NCBI GenBank assembly: GCA_035540955.1
Contig: DATLFP010000048.1
Span: 1-25,847, forward strand
DNA: 25,847 nucleotides
Source of the DNA: DATLFP01 sp035540955
Lineage (GTDB): Bacteria; Actinomycetota; Acidimicrobiia; Acidimicrobiales; CADCSY01
Direction: 5' to 3'
Position numbers and translations under genes: made by a program. The notes under the pieces are model-generated. The model was not told the DNA's origin, made no database searches, and saw only the letters and a list, made by a program, of their open reading frames with translations. Positions 1-6,819 of the stretch are shown in pieces. Within the stretch, counting starts at the first letter, position 1. Each line of letters begins with the position of its first letter.

Positions 1-30
1 GGCCGGCTCTCTCCCAGGAGGTTGCGCTGC

Positions 31-1032
31 TCAGGCTTCGGCGGAGCAGCAGGTGTTGGTGATGAGACGGGTGACCACGTACGGGTCGCAGTTGGCGTTG
101 GGCCGGCGATCTTCGAGGTAGCCCTTGCCGTCCTTCTCGACCTGCCACGGGATGCGGACCGACGCGCCCCGGTTCGACACGCCGTAGGAGAACTCGTTCC
201 ACGGGGCGGTCTCGTGCAGGCCGGTGAGGCGATGCTCGATCCCGAAGCCGTAGTTGTGGATGTGCTCCTCCCAGGCCTTGCCGAGCGCCTCGCACGCGTT
301 GATCACGGCGTCGTAGGACTCGCGCATCAGCTTGGTCGAGAAGTTGGTGTGCGCCCCGGCGCCGTTCCAGTCGCCCCGGACCGGCTTGGGGTCGAGGGTG
401 ACAGAGACCTCGTGGTCCTCCGCGATGCGGTGCAGGAGCCACCGGGCGATCCACAGGTGGTCGGACACCTCGAGCGGGCTTCCCGGTCCGATCTGGAACT
501 CCCACTGGCCGGGCATGACCTCGGCGTTGATGCCGGAGATCCTCAGCCCGGCGTCGATGCACGCCTGCATGTGCTCCTCGACGATGGGCCGACCGTAGAC
601 GTCGTCCTGGCCGACGCCGCAGTAGTACGGGCCCTGCGGGCCGGGGTACCCGCCGGCGTCGGGGAAGCCGAGCGGGCGGCTGCCCTTGAAGAACGTGTAC
701 TCCTGCTCGATGCCGAACCAGGGCTCCTTGTCCTTGAACTTCTCGGCGACCGCCCGGAGCGGGGCCCGGGTGTTCGTCGGGTGCGGGCTCATGTCGGGCA
801 GGAGGACCTCGCACATGACCAGGACGTCCTTGTTGCCTCGGATCGGGTCCGGGCAGGAGAAGACCGGCTGCAGCACGCAGTCCGAAGCCTGGCCCGGTGC
901 CTGGTTCGTGCTCGAACCGTCGAAGCCCCAGATCGGGAGGTCGGCGCCGTCGTCGAGGACCTTCGTCTTGGAGCGGATCAGGGGCGTCGGCTCGGTGCCG
1001 TCGATCCAGATGTACTCCGCCTTGTAGGGCAT
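31..1032 (-). CDS. glnII: Glutamine synthetase type II (GSII)
   Basis: Eukaryote-like glutamine synthetase that makes glutamine from glutamate, ammonium and ATP in the cytoplasm. The 333-aa product has the compact GSII length rather than the roughly 450-470 aa of type I. Recognisable GSII segments are the N-terminal KAEYIWIDG, the WGFDGSSTNQA segment, the glutamate-binding region around FGIEQEYTFF, the catalytic NAEVMPGQWEFQIGP segment and GAGAHTNFST. The ATG at 1032 is preceded at 5 nt by a purine-rich Shine-Dalgarno (AGAGGG), which decides the start. It diverges from a second, unrelated-class glutamine synthetase, and a GlnR-like regulator lies beyond. A TAGCGT box about 40 bp upstream and a GlnR-like repeat upstream of that suggest nitrogen control. 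The product is sure; GlnR control is an inference. Confidence 0.96.
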   Translation of the reverse strand: MPYKAEYIWIDGTEPTPLIRSKTKVLDDGADLPIWGFDGSSTNQAPGQASDCVLQPVFSCPDPIRGNKDVLVMCEVLLPDMSPHPTNTRAPLRAVAEKFKDKEPWFGIEQEYTFFKGSRPLGFPDAGGYPGPQGPYYCGVGQDDVYGRPIVEEHMQACIDAGLRISGINAEVMPGQWEFQIGPGSPLEVSDHLWIARWLLHRIAEDHEVSVTLDPKPVRGDWNGAGAHTNFSTKLMRESYDAVINACEALGKAWEEHIHNYGFGIEHRLTGLHETAPWNEFSYGVSNRGASVRIPWQVEKDGKGYLEDRRPNANCDPYVVTRLITNTCCSAEA

Positions 1033-1037
1033 GCTCT

Positions 1038-1044
1038 CCCTCTT
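1038..1044 (-). promoter_or_regulatory. Ribosome binding site of glnII
   Basis: On the minus strand the sequence AAGAGGG lies 5 nt before the ATG at 1032. It is one of the few clear Shine-Dalgarno sequences in a window where many genes appear to lack one, and it fixes the glnII start. Confidence 0.7.
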
Positions 1045-1071
1045 CCAGGTTGGCCGGATGCTGTTGGCGGA

Positions 1072-1077
1072 ACGCTA
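1072..1077 (-). promoter_or_regulatory. Putative -10 element of glnII
   Basis: The minus strand reads TAGCGT here. If its first T is -12, transcription would start near 1065, giving a leader of about 33 nt that contains the ribosome binding site. No good -35 match is visible at the usual distance, which fits a promoter that needs an activator. The direct repeat at 1110-1127 would sit roughly 45-62 bp upstream of this start. Confidence 0.45.
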
Positions 1078-1109
1078 GGGCACGAGGTGTTGCCCGATCG
1101 TCTCCGGCC

Positions 1110-1127
1110 TGTGAACGGAATGTGAAC
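1110..1127. promoter_or_regulatory. Putative GlnR box (direct repeat, 11-bp period)
   Basis: TGTGAAC occurs twice, at 1110-1116 and 1121-1127, exactly 11 bp (one helical turn) apart. The two AC steps are separated by 9 bp, matching the AC-n9-AC core and the tandem GAAC-like half-sites described for actinobacterial GlnR. The site lies between two divergent glutamine synthetase genes, with a GlnR-like gene in the same cluster. The repeat is directly visible; binding by GlnR is inferred. Confidence 0.55.
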
Positions 1128-1169
1128 TGGATGCCCCCGGCCTCGGCCGCGGCGCCGGCGTGCACCATC

Positions 1170-2516
1170 ATGGGCAGCGTGGAGCGCCAGCAGGACTACG
1201 TGATGAGGACCGTGGAGGAGCGGGGGATCCGCTTCATCCAGCTCTGGTTCACCGACGTGCTCGGAACGCCCAAGGCGTTCTCGATCACCCCCGCCGAGCT
1301 GGAGAACGCCCTCGAGGAGGGCATGACCTTCGACGGCTCGGCGATCGACGGGTTCAGCCGGGTCCAGGAGAGCGACGTGCTCGCCAAGCCCGATCCCACG
1401 ACCTTCCAGATCCTGCCCCTCGGACGGGACGGCACCGGCCAGGTGGCGAGGGTCGTGTGCGACATCCTCAACCTCGACGGGACCCCGTTCGAGGGCGACC
1501 CGCGCTACGTGCTGCGGCGCACCCTCGACCGCGCCCGAGAGCGCGGCTTCACGTTCTTCGCGGCGCCCGAGATCGAGTACTTCTACTTCGCCGACGGCGA
1601 CCCGTCAGGCGCTCCCGCCGTCCTCGACCGCGGCTCGTACTTCGACCTCTCGGTCAACGACCTGCCGACCGAGCTCCGCAAGGAGACGGTGTTCACCCTC
1701 GAGGAGATGGGCGTCCCCGTCGAGTACAGCCAGCACGAGGACGCTCCGAGCCAGCACGAGATCGACCTCCGCCACACCGATGCCCTCACCATGGCCGACA
1801 CGGTGATGACGGTCCGCCTGATGGTGAAGGAGGTCGCCAGCCAGCACGGCGTGTACGCCACCTTCATGCCGAAGCCGATCGCCGGCGTGCAGGGGTCGGG
1901 CATGCACACCCACTTCTCGCTCTTCGAGGGCGAGACCAACGCGTTCCACGATCCGGGCGACGAGCACAGCCTGTCCAAGGCGGCCAAGGGGTTCATCGCC
2001 GGCGTGCTCCGCCACGCGCCGGAGATGACGGCGGTGACCAACCAGTGGGTCAACTCCTACAAGCGGCTGGTGGTCGGCTACGAGGCGCCGGTGTACGTGG
2101 CGTGGGCTCGCAACAACCGCTCCGCGGTGGTGAACGTCCCCCGGTCGAAGCGCAACCGACCCGAGTCGGCGCGCATCGAGTACCGGGCGCCGGATCCGGC
2201 GTGCAACCCGTACCTCACGTTCGCCTGCGTGCTGGCCGCCGGCCTGAGCGGTATCGAGGAGGGCTACGAGCTCCCGCCGGAGTCGCGGGCGAACCTCTAC
2301 CAGCTCACCCCGGACGAGCTGCGGGCGGAGGGGATCGAGTCGCTGCCCGGCTCGCTCTCCGACGCCCTCGCCGCGATGGAGCGATCGGAGCTCGTCGCCG
2401 ACACGCTCGGCGCCCACGTCTTCGAGTGGTTCCTGCGCAACAAGCGGGCGGAGTGGTCCTCGTACAAGACTCACGTCAGCCAGTTCGAGCTGGATCGCTA
2501 CCTGCCCAGCCTCTAG
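1170..2516 (+). CDS. glnA2: Glutamine synthetase type I, GlnA2-like
   Basis: The 448-aa product is a type I glutamine synthetase of the short (alpha-like) class. Its beginning (ERQQDYVMRTVEERGIRF) closely parallels mycobacterial GlnA2. FDGSAIDGFSRVQESD carries the arginine equivalent to the feedback-regulatory Arg62 region of GSI-alpha. EIEYFYF, SQHEIDLRH and MHTHFSLF form metal and glutamate sites, and NRSAVVNVP is near the ATP site. A tyrosine is present in ANLYQL, the region equivalent to the adenylylation loop. The open frame extends upstream to 897 inside glnII, but homology starts at the ATG at 1170 or the GTG at 1179, which aligns best with GlnA2; neither has a clear Shine-Dalgarno. 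Some actinobacterial GlnA paralogues glutamylate polyamines, so the substrate is not certain. The stop abuts the next ATG. Confidence 0.93.
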   Translation: MGSVERQQDYVMRTVEERGIRFIQLWFTDVLGTPKAFSITPAELENALEEGMTFDGSAIDGFSRVQESDVLAKPDPTTFQILPLGRDGTGQVARVVCDILNLDGTPFEGDPRYVLRRTLDRARERGFTFFAAPEIEYFYFADGDPSGAPAVLDRGSYFDLSVNDLPTELRKETVFTLEEMGVPVEYSQHEDAPSQHEIDLRHTDALTMADTVMTVRLMVKEVASQHGVYATFMPKPIAGVQGSGMHTHFSLFEGETNAFHDPGDEHSLSKAAKGFIAGVLRHAPEMTAVTNQWVNSYKRLVVGYEAPVYVAWARNNRSAVVNVPRSKRNRPESARIEYRAPDPACNPYLTFACVLAAGLSGIEEGYELPPESRANLYQLTPDELRAEGIESLPGSLSDALAAMERSELVADTLGAHVFEWFLRNKRAEWSSYKTHVSQFELDRYLPSL

Positions 2517-3197
2517 ATGGAACCGCTCCTCGTCTTCCCCGATCCCGTCCCCAGCGAGGTCGCCCAGGGCCTCGACCTGGGCGGCTACCCGTGGAAGGCC
2601 GTCTCCTCGCCCGAGGCCGCGTCCAGGCTGGAGCCCGAGGACGGTTGGGCGGGCGCCGTCGTGTGCGCCGACGTCGACGCCGAAGCGGCGTTCACCGTGT
2701 GCCGGTCGCTGCGCAAGCGCGACATCCCGCTCGAACCGGTCCTCCTGGTCATCGCCAACCACCAGCTCAACGACCTCGAGCTGCGGGAGGACCTCTTCGA
2801 CGACTTCCTCATCGGTCCCGCCCCGTCGACCGAGCTCGACGCCCGCCTCAAGCACCTGTTCTTCCGCACCGGACGGGGAACCCGTCCCGAGCTCATCGAG
2901 TACGGCCCGCTGGCGCTGAACCTCGAGACGTACCAGGCCGTGTGTGCCGGCCGCCCGCTCGACCTCACCTACATGGAGTACGAGCTGCTCAAGTTCCTCG
3001 CCGCCCATCCCGGCAAGGTGTTCACCCGGGAGACGCTGCTCAGCCGGGTGTGGGGCTACGACTACTACGGCGGTGCCCGCACCGTGGACGTCCACATCCG
3101 GCGACTCCGGGCAAAGCTCGGCGAGGAGCACGCCAACCTGATCTCGACGGTCCGCAGCGTCGGCTACCGCTTCGGCGAGACCCGCTGGGGCGGCTGA
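2517..3197 (+). CDS. glnR: GlnR-like atypical OmpR-family nitrogen regulator
   Basis: The 226-aa protein has an N-terminal receiver-like domain (about 1-118) and a C-terminal OmpR-type winged helix (about 126-222). The DNA-binding half (LDLTYMEYELLKFL, HPGKVFTRE, VWGYDYYGGARTVDVH, RRLRAKLG, TVRSVGYRF) is strikingly GlnR-like. The receiver lacks the usual acidic pocket and switch lysine, with only AD at the expected strand 3 (VVCADVD), as in GlnR, which is not controlled by ordinary aspartate phosphorylation. The ATG follows the glnA2 stop with no gap, so translation is probably coupled. The family activates or represses ammonium uptake and glutamine synthetase genes. The location beside glnII and glnA2 makes glnR the best call; a generic orphan OmpR regulator is the alternative. 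Confidence 0.85.
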   Translation: MEPLLVFPDPVPSEVAQGLDLGGYPWKAVSSPEAASRLEPEDGWAGAVVCADVDAEAAFTVCRSLRKRDIPLEPVLLVIANHQLNDLELREDLFDDFLIGPAPSTELDARLKHLFFRTGRGTRPELIEYGPLALNLETYQAVCAGRPLDLTYMEYELLKFLAAHPGKVFTRETLLSRVWGYDYYGGARTVDVHIRRLRAKLGEEHANLISTVRSVGYRFGETRWGG

Positions 3198-3201
3198 GCT
3201 C

Positions 3202-3230
3202 GACCCCGCACGACCGCTCGCGCCGGGGTC
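3202..3230. terminator. Inverted repeat between convergent genes
   Basis: GACCCCG (3202-3208) and CGGGGTC (3224-3230) form a 7-bp GC-rich stem with a 15-nt loop, just after the glnR stop and touching the stop codon of the small gene on the other strand. There is no T-run, so this is a possible bidirectional hairpin rather than a canonical terminator. Confidence 0.35.
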
Positions 3231-3388
3231 TAGCGCTGGGAGAGCTCGAGGAGCTCGGAGCCCTCGAAGCGCGACTCGGCCTCGCGGGTCCCGGTCTCGC
3301 CGAGGACGGCGGCCGCCACCATCCCCGACATGAGCACGAGCGGGGGCAGGGCGAGGAGGGCGACGACGATCAGGATCGCTCCGAGCAT
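3230..3388 (-). CDS. Small single-pass membrane protein (52 aa)
   Basis: A short gene of unknown function. The product begins MLGAILIVVALLALPPLVLM, giving one hydrophobic segment over about residues 2-30, followed by a charged tail ending in EGSELLELSQR. The ATG at 3388 follows the RidA stop by 9 nt, with GAAAG about 5 nt before it, so it is the third gene of the minus-strand unit with the XDH-like protein and RidA. The codons are strongly GC-ending like those of its neighbours. Short membrane proteins with a serine-glutamate-leucine tail occur in related actinobacteria as far as I recall, but I cannot name a family. The hydrophobic-then-acidic layout argues against a chance frame. Confidence 0.62.
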   Translation of the reverse strand: MLGAILIVVALLALPPLVLMSGMVAAAVLGETGTREAESRFEGSELLELSQR

Positions 3389-3397
3389 GGGTGCTTT

Positions 3398-3745
3398 CTA
3401 GCCCGTGTAGGCCCAGGCTTCGATCTCGACGAGCGCGTTGAGCGGCAGCTCGGCGATGCCGATGGCGGAGCGGGCGGGACGGTGATCGCCGAACGCGTCC
3501 ATGTACGCCTCGTTCATCCGCGGGTAGTCGCTCATGTGCCGGAGGAACACCGTGGTCTTCACGACGTGCTCGAGGGAGGCGCCGTGCTGGGCCAGCAGGC
3601 CCCGGAGGTTGTCGATCGCCTGCTTCAGCTGGTCGACGGTGTCGCCGCTCACGAGCTTCCCGTCGCGCAGGCCGATCTGGCCGGACACCACGAGCCAGTC
3701 GCCGGCGCGCACCACCGGCGTGTACGGACCAACAGGCGTCGTCAT
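3398..3745 (-). CDS. ridA: RidA family enamine/imine deaminase
   Basis: The 115-aa protein belongs to the YjgF/YER057c/UK114 (RidA) family, which hydrolyses reactive 2-aminoacrylate-type enamines and imines in the cytoplasm. Visible features are GPYTPVV and VVSGQIG near the N-terminus, the central LKQAIDNLRGLL helix, KTTVFL, and the PARSAIG segment holding the conserved substrate-carboxylate arginine, followed by LPLNALVEIEAWAY. The frame is open 28 codons further upstream, but the ATG at 3745 is chosen because AAAGG sits 7 nt before it and the homology starts there. It lies 4 bp after the stop of the XDH-like gene, so the two are almost certainly cotranscribed. Many RidA homologues accompany oxidases or dehydrogenases that make imines, which fits this pairing. 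Confidence 0.92.
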   Translation of the reverse strand: MTTPVGPYTPVVRAGDWLVVSGQIGLRDGKLVSGDTVDQLKQAIDNLRGLLAQHGASLEHVVKTTVFLRHMSDYPRMNEAYMDAFGDHRPARSAIGIAELPLNALVEIEAWAYTG

Positions 3746-3749
3746 GCCA

Positions 3750-5177
3750 TCACCTTTGCACGGGCCACGAGGGCGGGTGGCCGAGGCGGGCCCACTCGGC
3801 GCCGGCGACCGCTGCGAACACGTGGTCACTCCCGTTCACGGGTGGCCCGTCGGCATCCACGATCTCGACCTCGACGTGGGGCATCTCGGCGGGGCGGATG
3901 ATGCCGAAGGACCGGATCGTGAGGTCGTGCACCTCGCCGTCGGGATCGACGGCGATCCCCTCGCTGCGCACCCAGCCCAGGGCCATGTGGGTGGCGCCGA
4001 TGCAATAGGAGCGCAGGACGATCTCGTCGAGGGGGTCGCCGCACTCGACCCGCACGTGCACGCGGTCCTCGCTCACCACCGCCGCCGCCCGCAGCGGTGA
4101 TCCGGCGAGGATCGCGGCCTCGGCCCACGGCGCCCGCAGGAGGGCGGTGGGCGGGCCGGGCACGTCGACCTCGGTGACCTCGAGGCCGGGTGCCACCGAT
4201 CGGATCGCCTCGACGATGCCCGCGGTGCGGGCCACCACCACCTCCCCGGTGCCGTCGGCGCGCACGCCGGCCGCCAGCGGCGGGCGCTTCGGTCCGAGGC
4301 GGACGGCGTCCTCGCGGGACCACAGCACGCGGACGGCGCGGCCCAGCTCGTCGGCGAGCCGGCGGGCGTCGGCCATCACCGGCGAGCCCTCCTTGCCGCC
4401 GAACGCCCCGCCGTTGGCGAGCGGGGAGGCCGGCTCACCCCCCGGCTCGCACCACGACGCGTCGGTCTCGAGGTAGGCGGGCTCCACCCACGTGGTGCGC
4501 AGCGTCCTCACCCACTCGCCGGCCGGGACCTCGATCGGGTGGTGCAGCTCCCGCGTCGTACGCCGTCCTTGGATCTTGCCGGCCCGGGCTCGGGCCTCGG
4601 TGAGGGTCTCGCCCACGGCGTAGCCGCCCCGGCCGTCGGGCACCGCCACGAGCGCGTCGAGCGGGGCGCTGTCGTCGGCGAAGCCGCCCGCCCCCAGCGG
4701 GACCTCGACGCCGACCCGCTGCCGCGCGGCGCCCTCGATGGCAGCGCGCCGCGCCGCCGCCTCGAGGTCACGCGTGCACGCCACCGGCTCCTCGGTGATC
4801 GTCTGCCACCCGGTGCACCGGCACAGGTGGGCGGCCAGGCTTCCGCCGGCGGCGAGCCGCATGATGATGCCGGGGGTGCAGAACCCGCACTGGCTCCCGC
4901 CGGTGGCCACGAGCCGGTCGGCCCACACGCCCCGATCGGGCAGTCCGGTGAGGGTGGTCACCCGCCGGCCGGCCACCCGGCGCAGTGGCGTGACGCAGGC
5001 GACCCGCGGCTGACCATCGACCCAGACCGTGCAGCACCCGCACTGGCCCTGGGGGCTGCAGCCGTCCTTCGGGCTGCGCTCGCCGAGCCGGTCGCGGAGG
5101 GCTTCGAGGAGCGAGGCGCCGTCGTCGGGCACCTCGACCGTGCGCCCGTCGAGCTCGAAGCGGACCAGGGGTGCCAT
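3750..5177 (-). CDS. [2Fe-2S] / molybdopterin-domain fusion, xanthine dehydrogenase family
   Basis: The 475-aa protein starts with a complete XDH/CO-dehydrogenase small-subunit module. Plant-ferredoxin-type cysteines are C40, C46, C48 and C61 (GCSPQGQCGCC), and the second [2Fe-2S] domain has C97, C100, C119 and C121 (CGFC, CRC). From about residue 165 it continues into a shortened molybdopterin-subunit-like region with ANGGAFGGKEGS (254-265), a GRAVRVLWSRED segment and GPKRPP. A full molybdenum subunit has about 750 residues; only about 310 are present, and the usual C-terminal GxGE carrying the catalytic glutamate is not seen (PPVNGSD at 445-451 occupies that area). There is no FAD subunit nearby. 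The ATG at 5177 lies just behind a TATCGT box. The product is clearly family-related, but its reaction is unknown and it may be non-catalytic. RidA follows. Confidence 0.82.
   Translation of the reverse strand: MAPLVRFELDGRTVEVPDDGASLLEALRDRLGERSPKDGCSPQGQCGCCTVWVDGQPRVACVTPLRRVAGRRVTTLTGLPDRGVWADRLVATGGSQCGFCTPGIIMRLAAGGSLAAHLCRCTGWQTITEEPVACTRDLEAAARRAAIEGAARQRVGVEVPLGAGGFADDSAPLDALVAVPDGRGGYAVGETLTEARARAGKIQGRRTTRELHHPIEVPAGEWVRTLRTTWVEPAYLETDASWCEPGGEPASPLANGGAFGGKEGSPVMADARRLADELGRAVRVLWSREDAVRLGPKRPPLAAGVRADGTGEVVVARTAGIVEAIRSVAPGLEVTEVDVPGPPTALLRAPWAEAAILAGSPLRAAAVVSEDRVHVRVECGDPLDEIVLRSYCIGATHMALGWVRSEGIAVDPDGEVHDLTIRSFGIIRPAEMPHVEVEIVDADGPPVNGSDHVFAAVAGAEWARLGHPPSWPVQR
3753..3757 (-). 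promoter_or_regulatory. Ribosome binding site of ridA
   Basis: AAAGG on the minus strand, 7 nt before the ATG at 3745. It lies just before the stop codon of the upstream gene and favours the 115-aa RidA start over the longer frame. Confidence 0.6.
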
Positions 5178-5185
5178 CGACGGTC

Positions 5186-5191
5186 ACGATA
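5186..5191 (-). promoter_or_regulatory. Putative -10 element of the XDH-like gene
   Basis: The minus strand reads TATCGT. With its first T as -12, transcription would start at 5179, 2 nt before the ATG at 5177, giving an almost leaderless mRNA; no Shine-Dalgarno is visible. The TA step at 5190-5191 is shared with the opposing -10 box. Confidence 0.45.
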
Positions 5192-5195
5192 CGGT
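5190..5195 (+). promoter_or_regulatory. Putative -10 element of the lipoprotein gene
   Basis: TACGGT on the plus strand. With T5190 as -12 the start would be 5202, 2 nt before the GTG at 5204. It overlaps the opposing TATCGT box and shares its TA. Its position supports 5204 rather than 5171 as the start of the lipoprotein. Confidence 0.42.
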
Positions 5196-5203
5196 CGAGC
5201 GTC

Positions 5204-6070
5204 GTGGTCATCAGCAGGCGGTGGTTCCTGATCGGCGGCGCCAGCGCCGCGGTGCTCGCCGCGTGTGGCGGCGACGACGACTCGTCGGGGCCACCGTCGA
5301 CGACCGACGCCACCCTCGCCGGGCTGACGATCTACCGGGTCTTCTCCCCGCAACAGCCGGCGGGAGGCGACGTGCGCCTCCCGGTGGCCTTGGCCGACGC
5401 CGAAGGCGGGCTCCTCGACGAGCCGCCGGCGTCGATCACCTACCGGTACGGGCTGGACGGCGGCCCGCTGGGCGATCCCGTCGAGGCGGCGCGCCACGAC
5501 GACGGCATCCCGACCGCGTACTTCCCGCTCTTCGTGACGCTCGACGAGGTGGGCAGCTGGCGCATCGAGATCACCGCCGGTGGGGTGACGGCGGCGACGT
5601 CGCTGCAGGCGGTGCCGCCCAACGAGACGGCCGCGGTGCCGGCGCCGGGGACGAGCCTGGTCCCGCTCGCCACGCCGACCGTCGATGATCCCCGGGGCGT
5701 CGACCCCGTCTGCACGCGCGAGCCACCGTGCCCGTTCCACGCGCAGACCCTCGAAGCCGCGCTCGAGTCGGGCAAGCCCGTGGCGTTCCTCATCTCGACG
5801 CCGATGTTCTGCCAGACGGCGATCTGCGGTCCGGTGCTCGACCTGCTCGTCGAGCGGGCCGATGAGCTGGGCGACGACCTCGCGATCGTGCACGCCGAGG
5901 TGTACACCGACGACACCGCGCGCACCACGACCGAGGCGGTGCAGGCCTACGGTCTCACCTGGGAGCCCTCGCTCTTCCTCGCCCGGCCCGGCGGGACGAT
6001 CGTGTCACGGCTGGACTACACCTACGACGCGGTGGAGGTCGATCAAGCGCTGCGAGCCCTGCTGTCGTGA
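5204..6070 (+). CDS. Tat-exported lipoprotein with thioredoxin-like domain
   Basis: From the GTG at 5204 the 288-aa product begins MVISRRWFLIGGASAAVLAAC, which has a twin-arginine motif, a hydrophobic stretch and a lipobox ending at C21, followed by a Gly/Asp/Ser-rich linker. It is therefore a predicted Tat-dependent lipoprotein on the outer face of the membrane. Residues 35-135 look like a beta-rich domain. Residues 190-288 have thioredoxin-fold character (GKPVAFLIST, then FCQTAICGP with C203 and C208 spaced CxxxxC, later WEPSLFLARPGG). The CxxxxC spacing is not the CxxC of thioredoxins, so redox activity is uncertain. A longer start at 5171 is possible but would dilute the signal peptide. 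The stop overlaps the next start by 4 nt (GTGA). Confidence 0.82.
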   Translation: MVISRRWFLIGGASAAVLAACGGDDDSSGPPSTTDATLAGLTIYRVFSPQQPAGGDVRLPVALADAEGGLLDEPPASITYRYGLDGGPLGDPVEAARHDDGIPTAYFPLFVTLDEVGSWRIEITAGGVTAATSLQAVPPNETAAVPAPGTSLVPLATPTVDDPRGVDPVCTREPPCPFHAQTLEAALESGKPVAFLISTPMFCQTAICGPVLDLLVERADELGDDLAIVHAEVYTDDTARTTTEAVQAYGLTWEPSLFLARPGGTIVSRLDYTYDAVEVDQALRALLS

Positions 6071-6819
6071 TCACGCGCGAGTGCCCGATGTGCGGGGTCA
6101 CGACGGAAGGCGCGTCCATCGAGGCGTTCGGCGACGCCTGGATGGTGCACTGCGCCGAGGCGCATGCCGACCTGCCGTTCCCACCGGCCGCGGTGCGCAA
6201 CTACGGCGAGGGCCTGGCCCGGACCACCGGTGGCACCGAGCGGCTCGAGGCCATCGGGCCGGTGGAGATCCATCCCGTCACCGAGGACCGGATCGAGGAC
6301 TGGCTCCAGCTCTTCGACCACGACGTGTTCGCCGGCAAGCCGGAGTGGTCGGGCTGCTACTGCCTCGAGCCCCACGAGGCCGCACCCGGAGAGCCGCCCC
6401 CCGAGTGGAGGGGCTGGCAGGCGCGGCGCCAGCAGATGATCGACCGGCTCCGGGCCGGATCCACCTTCGGGTACCTCGCGTACGTCGATGGCCGCCCGGC
6501 AGGGTGGGTCAACGCCTCCAAGCGGTGCGACTACACGCTCTTTCGGCGGGGCGACGCCGACGACGACGCGACGGTCGGCGTCAGCTGCTTCACCATCGCT
6601 CCGCCCTACCGGGGCCACGGCATCGCCACGCGCCTGCTCGACCGCGTCGTCGCCGACGCTGCCGCGCGCGGCGCGAGCTGGGTCGAGGCCTACCCGTTCA
6701 ACGCCAACAGCGACGATCCCGGTCCGGAGTTCCGTGGCGTCCGGTCGCTCTACGACGAGCGGGGGTTCACGGAGGTGAAGGTGCGCCAGCGCGACACGGT
6801 CGTGCGGCGGCCGGTCTGA
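6067..6819 (+). CDS. GNAT N-acetyltransferase with N-terminal zinc-binding motif
   Basis: The 250-aa protein has an N-terminal cysteine/histidine cluster (C6-P-M-C9, H28, C29, H33) like a small zinc ribbon, then a GNAT acetyltransferase domain over about residues 65-250. Acetyl-CoA motif A is APPYRGHGIATRLL (about 178-191), preceded by the strand GVSCFTI and followed by VEAYPFN. A distinctive SGCYC (C97, C99) lies before the GNAT core and recurs as SGCWC in the GNAT at 8765. The GTG start overlaps the stop of the lipoprotein gene by 4 nt. The substrate is unknown; GNATs of this type are often annotated as antibiotic or small-molecule acetyltransferases, but nothing here proves it. Confidence 0.85.
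   Translation: MITRECPMCGVTTEGASIEAFGDAWMVHCAEAHADLPFPPAAVRNYGEGLARTTGGTERLEAIGPVEIHPVTEDRIEDWLQLFDHDVFAGKPEWSGCYCLEPHEAAPGEPPPEWRGWQARRQQMIDRLRAGSTFGYLAYVDGRPAGWVNASKRCDYTLFRRGDADDDATVGVSCFTIAPPYRGHGIATRLLDRVVADAAARGASWVEAYPFNANSDDPGPEFRGVRSLYDERGFTEVKVRQRDTVVRRPV

Noticed and set aside
897..1169. N-terminal extension of the type I glutamine synthetase
   Set aside because: The extension runs inside glnII on the opposite strand and is Arg/Ser-rich. Homology with GlnA2 starts at 1170-1179.
1605..3131. 508-codon open frame on the minus strand across glnA2 and glnR
   Set aside because: It is antisense to two well-supported genes and has shadow-type composition.
3746..3829. 28-residue N-terminal extension of RidA
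   Set aside because: It overlaps the end of the XDH-like gene, is not RidA-like, and a Shine-Dalgarno serves the ATG at 3745.
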